From: Norana najaformis
Lineage: Eukaryota; Annelida; Clitellata; Crassiclitellata; Hormogastridae
Length of the DNA stretch: 64,000 nucleotides
NCBI GenBank assembly: GCA_964023275.1
Contig: OZ029917.1
Coordinates: 25,982,505 to 26,046,504, forward strand
Direction: 5' to 3'
The notes under the pieces are model-generated. The model was given only the letters and a program-made list of their open reading frames with translations, ran no database searches and was not told the origin of the DNA. How positions within the stretch are numbered: the stretch's first letter is position 1; every line of letters begins with the position of its first letter. Positions 11,747-22,656 of this stretch are shown in pieces. A program made the translations under genes and the position numbers.

Positions 11747-12460
11747 GCTAGCAGATCCACGTCTGTCACCTGATTACAGCATTACCTTCGGAAACGGAAA
11801 ACACTGTACCTATATATGAATATAGGACAAACTTATCCGCTATGACAAACGAATTCAACAAATTCCGCTTTAGAAACGTGAACGACTTTGGTAATGGAAC
11901 TGTCAGAATGTTGAATGTCGATGTGCAAAACAAATCGAATTTAAAATATCACAGACACTAAAAAGGAAAGCCTCAAAATCTGGAAAACAATGTTGTGACA
12001 ATTAACAACCAACCTAAAAATAGCTTAAAGGTTACGAACACCCACGCACCCTGCGACTTCCTGTGCTTGCACTTTTAGTTTTCGCCAAATTCCGTAGGCG
12101 TTATCGTAACACGCAGGGTGCGTGTCAGTGGCGGATCCAGAAGTGTGATGAGGCTACCTACCAAGTAGGATTCTGGAACGAAGTGTCCAGTTGAGTCCAG
12201 ATAAGGGTGAAACCCCGAAAAAGGAAGCAATTATAGGTAGCTAAAGAACCCATTTTAAAGAGTTTTCAGAATTTCGGTGTAATGAGGCCTATTGTACAAA
12301 GAGTTAGGCCTGTGAGCTCAAGCAAACTATAAATGTTTCCGAATGCACATTGAGCTATATTAAACTTAGGCCAACTCCCGAAAGATCCCCACCAGTTCGC
12401 TCATCCTCGATTTTCGCGCGATCTCACCTACACTTGCCTCTCCTGACAAAATATAGGCCT
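11747..12460. other. Intergenic, nothing recognised
   Basis: Unique-looking sequence between two SINE copies. A short inverted pair around 12050-12125 (CACCCTGCG and CGCAGGGTG) is the only structure I noticed. Confidence 0.5.
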
Positions 12461-12602
12461 AAATGTACATGGTTTTCTATAGCGACGGTATGGCCTCGAC
12501 CCTGTTCACCTTTTTATTGTGTTTATCGGGTGAGATCCTTAACCATCACTGCCTGGTTGAGTGGGCGCCATGCCATTTAAGGTGCTCGTGTAAGGACCGT
12601 GC
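12461..12602 (-). mobile_element. SINE copy S2, 5'-truncated
   Basis: Reverse-oriented body and tail of the same SINE: AAATGTACATGG tail, GCGACGGTATGGCCTCGACC, TCGGGTGAGATCCTTAACCA, and GGTGCTCGTG. The tRNA-like head is missing. Confidence 0.7.
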
Positions 12603-12940
12603 TCCCATTCTGCTTTTGCTTCTATACAGTCTTATGACCACTATCCATTTCCATTATCCATTTCCACCGTACTATAGCCCGACGCTGTCTTCCCCAGTTT
12701 AACCCTCGCCATGTGTTCCTCAGATAGCCAGGTTAGTTGGGCCACTGACCCCTAGAGATTCTAATATCTAGTCCTACTTGGTTGGGTTTATATTGTGTTC
12801 ATAGCTGGTCGTCAGTTGCCACCAGAGGGCACAGTGTGGTCATGTTATTGGCCCAATGAACGTGGACCTGGATCTGACGTGACACCGAAAGTGACCAAAT
12901 GACCTGACAGTTGCGGGCTTGATGAGATATAAATAGATAT

Positions 12941-13047
12941 AAATGTACAGGTTTAATATGGCGACCGTATGGCCTCGACCCTACTGCTCATTTTGCAATG
13001 GATTTATCGGGTGAGATCCTTCACCACCGCTGCTCGTTTGAATGGGA
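12941..13047 (-). mobile_element. SINE copy S3, 5'-truncated
   Basis: AAATGTACAGG tail and then GGCGACCGTATGGCCTCGAC and TCGGGTGAGATCCTTCACCA, the same family as S1 and S2. It stops where LINE sequence takes over, which suggests nesting. Confidence 0.7.
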
Positions 13048-13059
13048 TATAGCGCTGCT

Positions 13060-14395
13060 AACCATGCACGCTTGTCTTTCTGAGGCGGCTTTTCTTATTA
13101 CCCGCATTATTTCAGTCATTGCCCGCATTATTTCAGTTATTACCCGCATCCTCTCGGATACTTTTGGGGCTTTCGACCGAGGGCATGTGATACTTCTCGC
13201 TCTCTTTGATATTAGTGCTGCTTTTAACACTGTGGATCACAGTATTCTTTTGAACCGCCTTGAGAGGTCATTCGGCATCTCTGGCCCTGCTCTCTCTTGG
13301 TTCTCCTCATATCTGTCTGGTCGCTCTCAATCTGTCATTTTTGGTTCTACACGCTCCAAGTGGTCCCCAGTAACAATGGGTCTTCCACAGGGCTCAGTCT
13401 TGGCTCCTGTCCTTTTCATTCTCTATACATCTGATCTTAGTCTCATCCTGTCCTCAACGGGGTGGTGTCCCACCAATATGCTGACGACACCCAGGCTTAT
13501 ACCCATGGCCCGGCTGCTGAGGCGGTCTCACTGGTTCGGAGGGTACTTGAGGCATCGGCGACTCTTGAGGCTTGGCTGAAATCTAACCGCATTCGCCTAA
13601 ACCCTAACAAGATCCAACTTATCTGGCTCGGCAGTTCTGTCCAACTTTCAAAGATTGATAAGATAAGCTTGTCTTTATCTTTTCCCTAAGTCTCCTTTTC
13701 CTCTTCAGTACGCGACCTAGGAGTGACTCTGGACCAAGAGCTCAAACTGCGGGAGCACATAACGAACGTCTGTCGCTCTTGATCATCTGCAGCAAATTCG
13801 CACCATTCGACGCTCCCTCACGACCCAGGTCGCAACTACCTTGGTCCATGCATTCATCTGCTCGAGAATTGATTTTGGCAATGCCATCCTCGTAGACCTT
13901 GGATTCTCCTACACTGCACAACTCCAGTCTGTCTTGATTGCTGCGGCTTGCTTGATTGGTGGCATTCCTAAGTTCGGCCACATTTCTTCATTTATACTGG
14001 AACAACTGCACTGGCTTCCAATACGAGAGCGTATTCTCTTCAAACTCTCGACCCTTGTGCGAAAACTGTCTTGTTGGCTGTGCTCCGCTGTATCTAGGGG
14101 AACTCTGCATCCCCCTTTCTTCCATTCCGGGCCGCAGACCACTGCGTTCGTCGGCTCAGGGTGATCTCGCCGTCCCTCTAGCTCGAACTGCCACCGCTCA
14201 GCGCTGCAGCTTTGCTATTGCTGGCCCTAGCTCTTGGAATGACTTACCTGCTGACCTTCGACGGGAGCTTCTCTCCCTCTACCCCACCCTCTTCGGTAAG
14301 CGCTTGAAGACCGTATTATTCCCCAGTTCTGGGATGATGGGCCGGGAGCGCAACTGATGAGGCTACCTTGAAGCGGCGCTTTACAAATTTACGAT
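13060..14395 (+). mobile_element. L2/CR1-like LINE, reverse transcriptase to 3' end, decayed
   Basis: Recognisable in order on the plus strand: LLALFDISAAFNTVDHSILL (RT block with F/YD.sAFDtvdh), SWFSSYLSGRSQSV, MGLPQGSVLAPVLF (the LPQGS.L.P block), HQYADDTQAY (YADD active site), RDLGVTLDQELKLREHI, LHWLPIRERILFKL, LRSSAQGDLAVPLARTATAQ, and SSWNDLPADL. The reading frame shifts several times (for example between 13480 and 13470-13690, and after 13690), and the endonuclease part is missing, so this copy cannot encode a whole protein. The end carries TACGATTACGA. Confidence 0.88.
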
Positions 14396-14468
14396 TACGA
14401 TTTTTGATACGCGGACGCTGCTTCTTCTGTCTGCGAGGGAATGCGGTTAGGTCAGCGTGTACTGCAGA

Positions 14469-15060
14469 CTTAATCGTAATCGTAATCTCGAGATTTCTGT
14501 AGCGCCTAGCGAAAGCCAAGCTTATTCACGAAGCTCAAATCGATAGGCAAAAAGGGTTCGGTTCCAGGTCAAGATCTAGGAGGCAGGCAGGCAGGCTGAC
14601 GTAGTGGATGGTGTTTGAAATTGGAGTGGGAAGAAAGATAAGGGAAAGAGGAAGAATAAGAGTAACAGTTTTGGAAAAGTAGGCTAATGTTTTCAGTTCT
14701 GAGTGAAAGAACAGCGCAGAAACTGCAATAGCTGAAGTGTTGGTGAGTTCGTATGATGAGTTGAAATGACTGGCAGGAATTTATTCCAGAGGGGTGGAGC
14801 AGCTATGGCTATAAAGCGATCTCCAAATTTTAAGGATGAGGTGACGGAAGTGTCAGCACAGAAGATGATCGGGTTGAACGGAGCGGTTCGACTGCCACCA
14901 ACTGACGAAGAAAGGAGGGTTGGGAGGAATGAATTGTGTGTAGGTAAGCCTATCGTCGTTCCTCATATTCGATGCATCGCCGCCATCCAGGGACTCTGGC
15001 ATGGTGTAAACTGTCAACTGTGAAGGAGAAGCTGTTGGTTGGGCTTTGCATGTGCACGAC
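14469..15060 (-). mobile_element. L2-like LINE 3' portion with TTACGA tail
   Basis: On the minus strand: VTSSLKFGDRFIAIAAPPLW NKF, then 3' UTR, ending GGCGCTACAGAAATCTCGAG and TTACGATTACGATTA. It matches the 3' end of the plus-strand copy at 44540-45768 (SSLKFGNRCIAIAAPPLWNK). It sits tail-to-tail with the LINE before it. Confidence 0.8.
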
Positions 15061-17285
15061 AGCCCACCATGGTGGTAAGTATTCCAGTTATCTGAGCACC
15101 GTTTGCTTGCTTTGAACGTCTTGTCCTTACTTACTTTAACAAGTTCTATTTAGGTTCTAAGCGGAGGCAGCGTTTTTGAGGTACTCAAGATGCGTTATAT
15201 ATTAGTTTTCTAGATAACTAAGTAATAAAAGTGTTAGTCAACTCAAAACATCCTGGTTAGTGTTACGATCTAGATGACTGCCTAACTAACTACCTAAAGT
15301 ACTAATTACACAATAGCAACGTCACATGTAGCACATGTGAAACCTAGACGACATTATTCCCATGTCGGACTAACTAATGGCTATAAGTGTTAAGCTAATG
15401 AGAACATCCTGCATAGTGTTAACTACGTCATGTCATGCACGTCCAACGATTGCTAACGCGTTTAATTGGCGTTCACCTCTGCATACTGCACGGTTCAAAT
15501 TCGTGTTAATTGATATCAATGCTTTGTCACGATATTATAACCCGATGTCGGTTTGCATGATGATCGTGACTCTATGAAATTTGCAATCTCGGGCTAGCTA
15601 GCAGAGATAGTACACAACGATCTAAAATCAGCGAAACATGTGCAGGAAGTATGACGCCCAAGAAAAAGGTGCAATTTCAACGCCCATGCACACTTTTCTA
15701 AATATAGCCCTACTTTAGAACATGTCAGTTGTACAGTGTAAACAAATTATTAATCACTAATGATATATGACGTAAACTAGGCCTGAATTATCACAGGTCA
15801 TGGTAGTTCAGGTAATTGTCAATGGTGACATAGACAATGCTTGTTAAACCCTCTGTCAGTCCGAAACTCAGTGGCGCAGGAATCCGACAGTTTGGAAAGG
15901 AGCAAATTTTACCAGTGATTGAGGTGTTTAACGGTCGAGAATTTTTTATGTCCTATTTTTATTCATCGATACTTTTCAGCTCTCCTGTTCAGGTAGTTCG
16001 GGTGGACTACCTTTGCGGTGCACCGCAGATATTGGAATGCATCCTCAAGATCTTGGCCATTTCCTGGACCACTCGCGTAAAAAAAATTTAACTGTGGTGA
16101 CAGAAGTCTCTACACAAAGTCCGGAATTGAACAAAGACGTTGAACAACTCATTAGTTCGTGCGTTGGTTCGTTGATTCATCCGTTCATCCACTCGATTAT
16201 TCAGAGCATTTATTTAGTACTCTCAGATGCTTCCAGTCATGTTTTCAAGTATTGAACTACTGCAGGAATGCCATTCAACGTAGACAGTTGTGAATCCATG
16301 TGCTTTATATCGATTCTTAGGTTAACTGATGGCACATATTGATCCTTAGACTTTGTAGATCTAATCTAATGTAATATAATCTATTCCTATAATCTATTCA
16401 TTTCTAATCTTATATTCGATTCTTATCTAAAAATTTATGTAGGCCTAGTGCCGTTGAAATATTGTCCAGTGCATCAATCAACACACGATCACTGGGACTG
16501 AAATTGTAATAGAAATTGTATTCAATTGGTGAAGCCAGGTCAAATTCCAATAGGTCAAATAAACCAGAAGATAGATTACAGTTGGTAAGCAATTTGAACT
16601 AAACGAGTTTTAAGCTGAGATCTGAATGATATCAAAGAACTGACAGAACAAAATAGAATGGGCAGCAAATTCCAAAGCTTTGGACTAGCCACCGAGAACC
16701 AAAACTGTCCTGGTTCGAGGCACAAGAATCAGTGTCTATTGGTCGAGCGCAATATTTTTTGGTGTGCAAGGTGAGAGTGGAACAGATGTAGGTCAGCTGA
16801 ATTAAATGTAGTATTTTGTAAACTATAATTAAAACAGATTTTAAACCGGATTCTTTACTCAGTGGGCAACAGTGTAATGACTGAAATGAAACAATCCTGT
16901 GCCATTCAGTATATGTCCTTAAGTTTATAGAGAAGGAAGTATCGATCCTTATAGGCTTATCCTTAGGTTTCTATATGGGCACATGTCGTTCGACTGCATA
17001 AAATGTTTCGCACTTAACAAGGCTCTCCATTTCAACTCACTATCACCTGGACACGTGCAGTAACAACTGCATTCAGTAAACCTCACTTGAGCAAACTGCT
17101 TTGCTCATTCAAGCTTAACCGGCACGGGATTTATCGTGTCCTTTTTATGACAAAGCAATCACTGGTTCTTGGTTGTGATCTGAAAGGTAAACGATTTTTC
17201 TCCATCAAACAGTTCCTGTTGTTGGATGTTTCTGTCGTATTTCTTCAGCCTTTTGGATTAATGACTATCTGACTTTCAACTCACT
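15061..17285. other. Intergenic, nothing recognised
   Basis: No gene or repeat family recognised. The 16330-16440 stretch is rich in TCTAAT/TATAATCTATT words, a weak simple-sequence bias. One TAGGCCTA palindrome lies at 16440. Confidence 0.5.
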
Positions 17286-17770
17286 CCTGTGTGGATCATT
17301 TTCTTCGTGTAATTACACAAATCCCATCTCGATGACATCTAAGCTTCTGTGCATCAACCCAACTAAAACCGATTATTCATAGGCCTACTTATCGTTTTAC
17401 GTGACAAGCTCAAGAAAAATCCCGACCCTTCTATCTCCCTCAACCTGAACTCTACCTCCACCAACACCTTACTACAGATCCTCATGTCCGCAGCTTAGGT
17501 GTGATCTTAGACCAAAACCTCAGCTCCTCTGGTCATTTCACCCATCTTTCCCGCTCTTGCTTCATGAATATCCGTCACCTACGCAGAATCCGGCCTATGC
17601 TTGACTTCAAAACTGCATGTATACCATCGCCACATCCGCAGTCCATGATAAACAAGACTACCGCAATTCAATTTTCCTGAATATAGACGCCACACAAATA
17701 GACCGCCTTCAAGCTATCCCGAAATGCTGTGGCTTGTGCTGTCACCAGAACCCCCAATCACCATCTTATA
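17286..17770 (+). mobile_element. L2-like LINE fragment
   Basis: Frame-broken pieces match the copy at 44720-45200 closely at DNA level: LIVLRDKLKKNPDPSISLNL, then the GVIL-DQNL-S..HFTHLSRSC region and RRIRPMLDFKTA. Stops and frame changes make it a dead fragment. Confidence 0.75.
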
Positions 17771-18109
17771 TGTGGGCATTTGATATAAATGAGAGAGAAC
17801 AGGCTAACACAGGAGGTTATCGCATTGGACTCCAGCCTCAGTTTAGGTCTTCCATCTCAACACAGCAGACGACGGGGGGCGTGGTCTTCTAGACTCCTAG
17901 ATCCGCCCTTGCACAGAAGCTATCTCTGCTCTGAGAAAAATGTTTAGCGTAATTACAGATAGGGGCATTTCAATATTTATTGCTGCTTTGGATACTGATA
18001 GCGTGGTGTGTAGGAAACGTTTTCATTGTTACAAGCAGGCATAGGCCTAGGCTGTCGCTTTAGAGTCTCTCCTGCAGACTGGTACAGTAGGCCTACATTA
18101 TAAGCTGCC

Positions 18110-19000
18110 TGTCAAAGTGCGCTGGGGCAATTGTTTTTCGTATTGCTTTTCAGTTACTTCTGACCTGAAGCAGGGTAGTGGTGTTTTATCTCTTTGACAT
18201 TTTATAAACGCATTTGTTGTGCAACTGCGTCAACAATGCGTGGGTTGTCAAATAAACACAGTAGGCTAATCATCGGCTGTCTGTTCTTTTCTGACGATAT
18301 GCTGCTTCTATGTCCTTCTGGTAAAGGGCTAAAGGATATGCTTACCTCACTTAAGCTTTTCTGTTCCAGTGCCATATCCCTACAGTTCATTTCCTGATAG
18401 TCTTATTGCACTGACACAGATAAAATGGCTAATTCAGTTAGTAATTCCCTGGTTTTAGAGGATGCACCAATTCCAATGATGCCATCAAGAAGATATCTCG
18501 ATGTGATGAGTCACACCGAAAAAACGCTAACCTTCAACTCGGATGTAGTAAACACTTCTCTGCTTGTAACTGCTTTTATGCAATTGCCAAGGACCTTAAC
18601 GAGTCGGTTCACTTACCTCTTTAAGAAAGCTACTGCTTGCCAATACTCACTTATGCCTCCTAGATCAGACAGAAGGATGAACTAAACGCTTGTGGGAATT
18701 CCGTGTATAGAAAGGTATTTGGTTTCGATAGATGCTTTCATCTCTGACTTTGGTGGATTGAATTTATATCACATAGTTAAGAAGCGGTGCACCGTGTTCT
18801 TCTGGCGTCTAACTCATTCGAAATCAAATTTCCCTTTAGAAAGATCTGGCGTTATTTCAGTAAACATTCTGCTAGTGATTCTGAACTCATCGTTCTCTAC
18901 AACTGTAACGTAATTCAAACTTTATGGACAATATTTACCAACGCTTTCAAGGTTTATTCTCATAACTGTTTTGTAGTACTGTTTGTGTCTTTGTAACACT
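18110..19000 (+). mobile_element. Old non-LTR reverse transcriptase remnant
   Basis: Contains FFSDDMLLLCPSGKGLKDML, which matches the YADDmclLaPS..GLq.L active-site block of one non-LTR group, preceded by a weak TSDLKQGSGVLSL block. The residues after it fall in shifting frames. It is diverged and interrupted by stops. Confidence 0.6.
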
Positions 19001-19099
19001 CTGTGTCTGCAACACTGCTACAATAGGCCTAGGCCTACATGTATTTGTTTTTTCTCTGCCTCTGGCTGGACGTATTAAAATGTTCAGAATTAATCCCCA

Positions 19100-19156
19100 C
19101 AAAAAATTGGTTCCTTTATTACGAAAAATTATAAATTGGTTCCTTTATTACGAAAC
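19100..19156 (+). repeat. Short tandem duplication
   Basis: AATTGGTTCCTTTATTACGA occurs twice, spaced about 29 bp apart, in otherwise unremarkable intergenic sequence. Confidence 0.7.
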
Positions 19157-19489
19157 TGATATCACAAAAATAGCGCTCAACACAAATTAAATTTGTCGGT
19201 CCGGCGCGAAAGAAAATGCAATTACAAAACTTTTGATAGCATGAAGTGTAGATTAACATCTGGCTCCGCTCATTCAGTGTGAAACGGTTCTATTTTGTTT
19301 CCACTTGCACTTTCGGGCCTGTGCTCGACGGCTTAGACATTCATTATAGTGATGCGACATTTTGACCTACATCATTTATAACCTCGCCAGCCCCCAGCAT
19401 CAGCGGTGACCTTTGCATTTATGGGAGAAAACTTTTAGTGTATGAAAGAATTTAAAATGTGGTATTTGTAATTTTTGGACAGGACTTGG

Positions 19490-20235
19490 AAAGGCATGAA
19501 AGAACTGACATTTAAAGCCCAGGAGGAGGCAGCGAAGGTGGAACTCCTATAAATCCCAAAAGACCAAAATCATGAAGATAGGAAAATGGAATGAAATCGA
19601 AAAGATCATGATTGACGACAATGAGATTGACATCGTGGATGATTTCTGCTACCTCGGTAGCTTAACAGCAGCAGACAGAAGCTGTTACAGGGAGGCAAGG
19701 ATACGCATAGGAAAGGCAAATGCTGCTTAAATTGGGAGACTTGAAAAGATACGGAAGATCAACGGTTGCAGCCTGAGGACCAAAATTTGTCTGCATGAGG
19801 CCATAGTGTTAAGCACACTACTATATGGATCGGAAACTTGGCCAATGACGGTGGCAAACAAAAAGAGACTGGAGGCAGCATATCACAGATGGCTGAGAAG
19901 AATTTTGCACATTTCATGGCGTGATATTAATTAAAATTATAATTGAAAGAATGGGACAAGAGTATATAGAAATTATCATCAAAAAGATAAGACTGAAATG
20001 GATGGGACGTGTAATCGTATGGACAAGATAGGCGAGCCAATCAAGCAATGAGCTGGTTTCCTGAAGGAAAACTGAGGAGGGAAGACCAAGGAAGAACTGG
20101 CCAGAGACCATCATAGATGACCTTGGGTCTTTGGAGATGTCGTGGGATATGGTGGGAAGAGGCAGTCGACAGAGATGAATGGAGAAGCTGCACTGCCTGA
20201 TGTGCATACTTGCACAGGCAGGACTAAGTATTTAT
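19490..20235 (+). mobile_element. RTE-like LINE C-terminal fragment
   Basis: Reads KSQKTKIMKIGKWNEIEKI, DDFCYLGSLTAADRSCYREA, LRTKICLHEAIVLSTLLYGS, ETWPMTVANKKRLEAAYHRW and LRRILHISWRD, then in other frames IRLKWMGRV and GRPRKNWPETI. This order is the C-terminal half of RTE-type LINE ORF2. Stops and frame changes show decay. It has no microsatellite tail. Confidence 0.85.
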
Positions 20236-22427
20236 AATTTATACATACTATCATAGACTGCAATAGATATTTGCCACCCATTGTGGCCGATGTCAACGGA
20301 TTCTGGGCCCCAAGATAATCTAACTATTTCTTACGACTCATCTGTCGAAGCAAGGCAATGTTTTGAGCATAGGATTTGAACTTTTACTAAATTCGATTTT
20401 TAAAGTAGTATCTTTAAATTTTTACAAGTTACCTTTTTTAAATTAATTATCAAATGGGGAAGAATTAAATGAATTTGTGCAGTCTTGTGTAGTTTGTTTG
20501 AATGCATGTATTCCATCACAAGTGCTATATCCAACGATCACTGATTAGTTTTTAAAAATTTGAAACTGGAATTGAAAACCAGTTAAGACAAGATTCGGCT
20601 TACACGAACTGTTCATACTAGACCCCTGCATTTTGTGTTAATTTATTTGCGCTGTGTGCATATAGATATATATATTATACACACAGTGGACTGACCATCC
20701 GGGTATTGACCTGATCACATGGCTTGGTTTTGGTGTATCATCAGTTGATGCCTTGTGCATTATACACTGGTGCTGTAGAATTTGATAATAATAATAAAAC
20801 ACAAGGTGACATGCACAATATGGGTTTGACCAATTTTGCATCAGAGACCCACCACAACCTAGATAACCAAAAACAGGTGGCAGATTCAGACTCAACCAAA
20901 CCGACCTTCAACTCAAGCTTTACATCGTTTTACACCATTGACGCTATGCCTCAAGGTGTCCATGCCAAATTTTATCCAACGTTGGCACTGCTGGCCTTGA
21001 CCTTGTGACTGGGACCTCCGGCTTTGAGGCTTTCCTGTATGCTGCTGCATTATTGCTTTGCCGTTCTCACCTAATTATCAGCCGCATCGATGACCGAGAA
21101 CAGCAGGTTACAGCATGCAAAATGCTTTGTACTATAGAATGTCTAGACATTAGTCCGTTATGAATAGACCAGTCACTGCCCTGGACTGCCTATCTAGCTG
21201 AGAGATCAGTATTGCCACAGAGGCTATCTCACCAGGCATACAGAATGCGGCTTCACTTCAAAGCAAACACTAGTTGGTACCTGATCTATCTGAATATTTA
21301 TACAGTAACTTTGAAGTGCCTCTAAAAATTGCTGGAAATTGGCCAGCTAACAGTTTTGATATTTTCGTAGTAGGGCTAAGAGAATGGTGCCACAGAAGTC
21401 TTTAGATTAGGTAAGTTATTAGCAGTTAATTGATAACAGAGTTACTGCAATAAAGTGCAATTCAACACGTTTTAATGACATACCACTATAAAATTATATC
21501 AACAATTAAAGCAGCGACCATAAGAAGGCATGCAATCAGTTAAGTTGATCTACGTTCCCTGGAATATGTTTTATCTCCAATCCTGCTCCATACTCCTCCA
21601 ACTCTGTTTCCCTACTTCTCACACTCAACCTTCTCTAAACTTCTCCTCCTCTCTCTCTCTCGCTCCCCCCCTCTCTACCTCCCTCCCTCCCTCCCTCTCC
21701 TCTCTCTCTCTTATGCCACCTTTGCTCTTGTTAGTTTTGCCCATAAATACAATAGCTGACTAATAAATTATGCCGACAGCAGACCATCAAGTAGACAAGA
21801 TGCCTAATAACATAATAAAACAATCTCAAATATACAAGCATGCACCTATCAAAATGGGACAAGTTCTACGACAGGTTCAAATACATCAACCTTCAACATG
21901 AAGTGTCATTTTTCACATCCATCCCCTAGTTAGTCAAAATAATTATCTACACATATTGCATAAAATGCAAAACAAATATTACCTTGCAAACTATATAGTT
22001 CTACTATAAGCTGCCCATGTGTAACAGAATCACTACCACTATGCCTGTTAGGTCTCAGCATAAGAAGTTTGAATAACCATTAACAGGCCTTACATACTTA
22101 CAGTGAATGGTATTTGTTGCTCAAAATGGCAACTGTTGTTGTTGTTGCTGCTTGTTGTTACAAAGGACTGCGTGTAATGCCACTGTGCACATGTAGTGTA
22201 CATTGCTGCAATAATTATGCTTTGGCTGGCCGACTCAGATCAAAAGAATACTCACTGAATAATTACACATGCACATTCCACTCAGCAATTAAAGTCTATT
22301 GCTAACAGCATAGAGATACACACATATAGCTTCACAAACGATGCAGTGTTCATTTTTCTTTACTCACACGTCACTCCAGTGCAACTGAAAAAGCAGACCC
22401 AACTGATCAAGCAATCAGTTGTCATCC
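20236..22427. other. Intergenic / likely LIM gene 3' region
   Basis: No coding sequence recognised. A CT-rich tract lies at 21645-21712 and a short TA tract at 20665. The part next to 22427 should include the LIM gene's 3' untranslated region; I could not pick a convincing polyadenylation signal on the minus strand. Confidence 0.5.
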
Positions 22428-22656
22428 TTAGTAGTTGGGCTCACTGGTATAGTAACCACGTTCGTTGGATGAGTGACCAAGTGGGGCATAGGCGGGTGCT
22501 GGGGGCGCATAGTATCCGGGGTTGGGTCGTGGTTGTACCGCTTTCGCAGGGGCCACAAAAGAGGGAGCAGTGAAGACTGATTCGGTCCACTCTTGAGTTC
22601 CTCGAATTGGCTCCACGGTCTCAAAACATTCTGGCTCTGGAGTATATTCTTCACTT
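22428..22656 (-). CDS. LIM gene exon 5 (residues 313-387, stop)
   Basis: SEEYTPEPECFETVEPIRGT, then TESVFTAPSFVAPAK and a Tyr/Pro-rich end (PGYYAPPAPAYAPLG) closing SEPNY and TAA at 22428-22430. The acceptor is TGTGCAG. Low complexity and disordered-looking; function unknown. Confidence 0.85.

Noticed and set aside
14766-15023. 85-codon plus frame (MTGRNLFQRGG...)
   Set aside because: Antisense of the L2-like LINE whose minus strand reads SSLKFGDRFIAIAAPPLWN.
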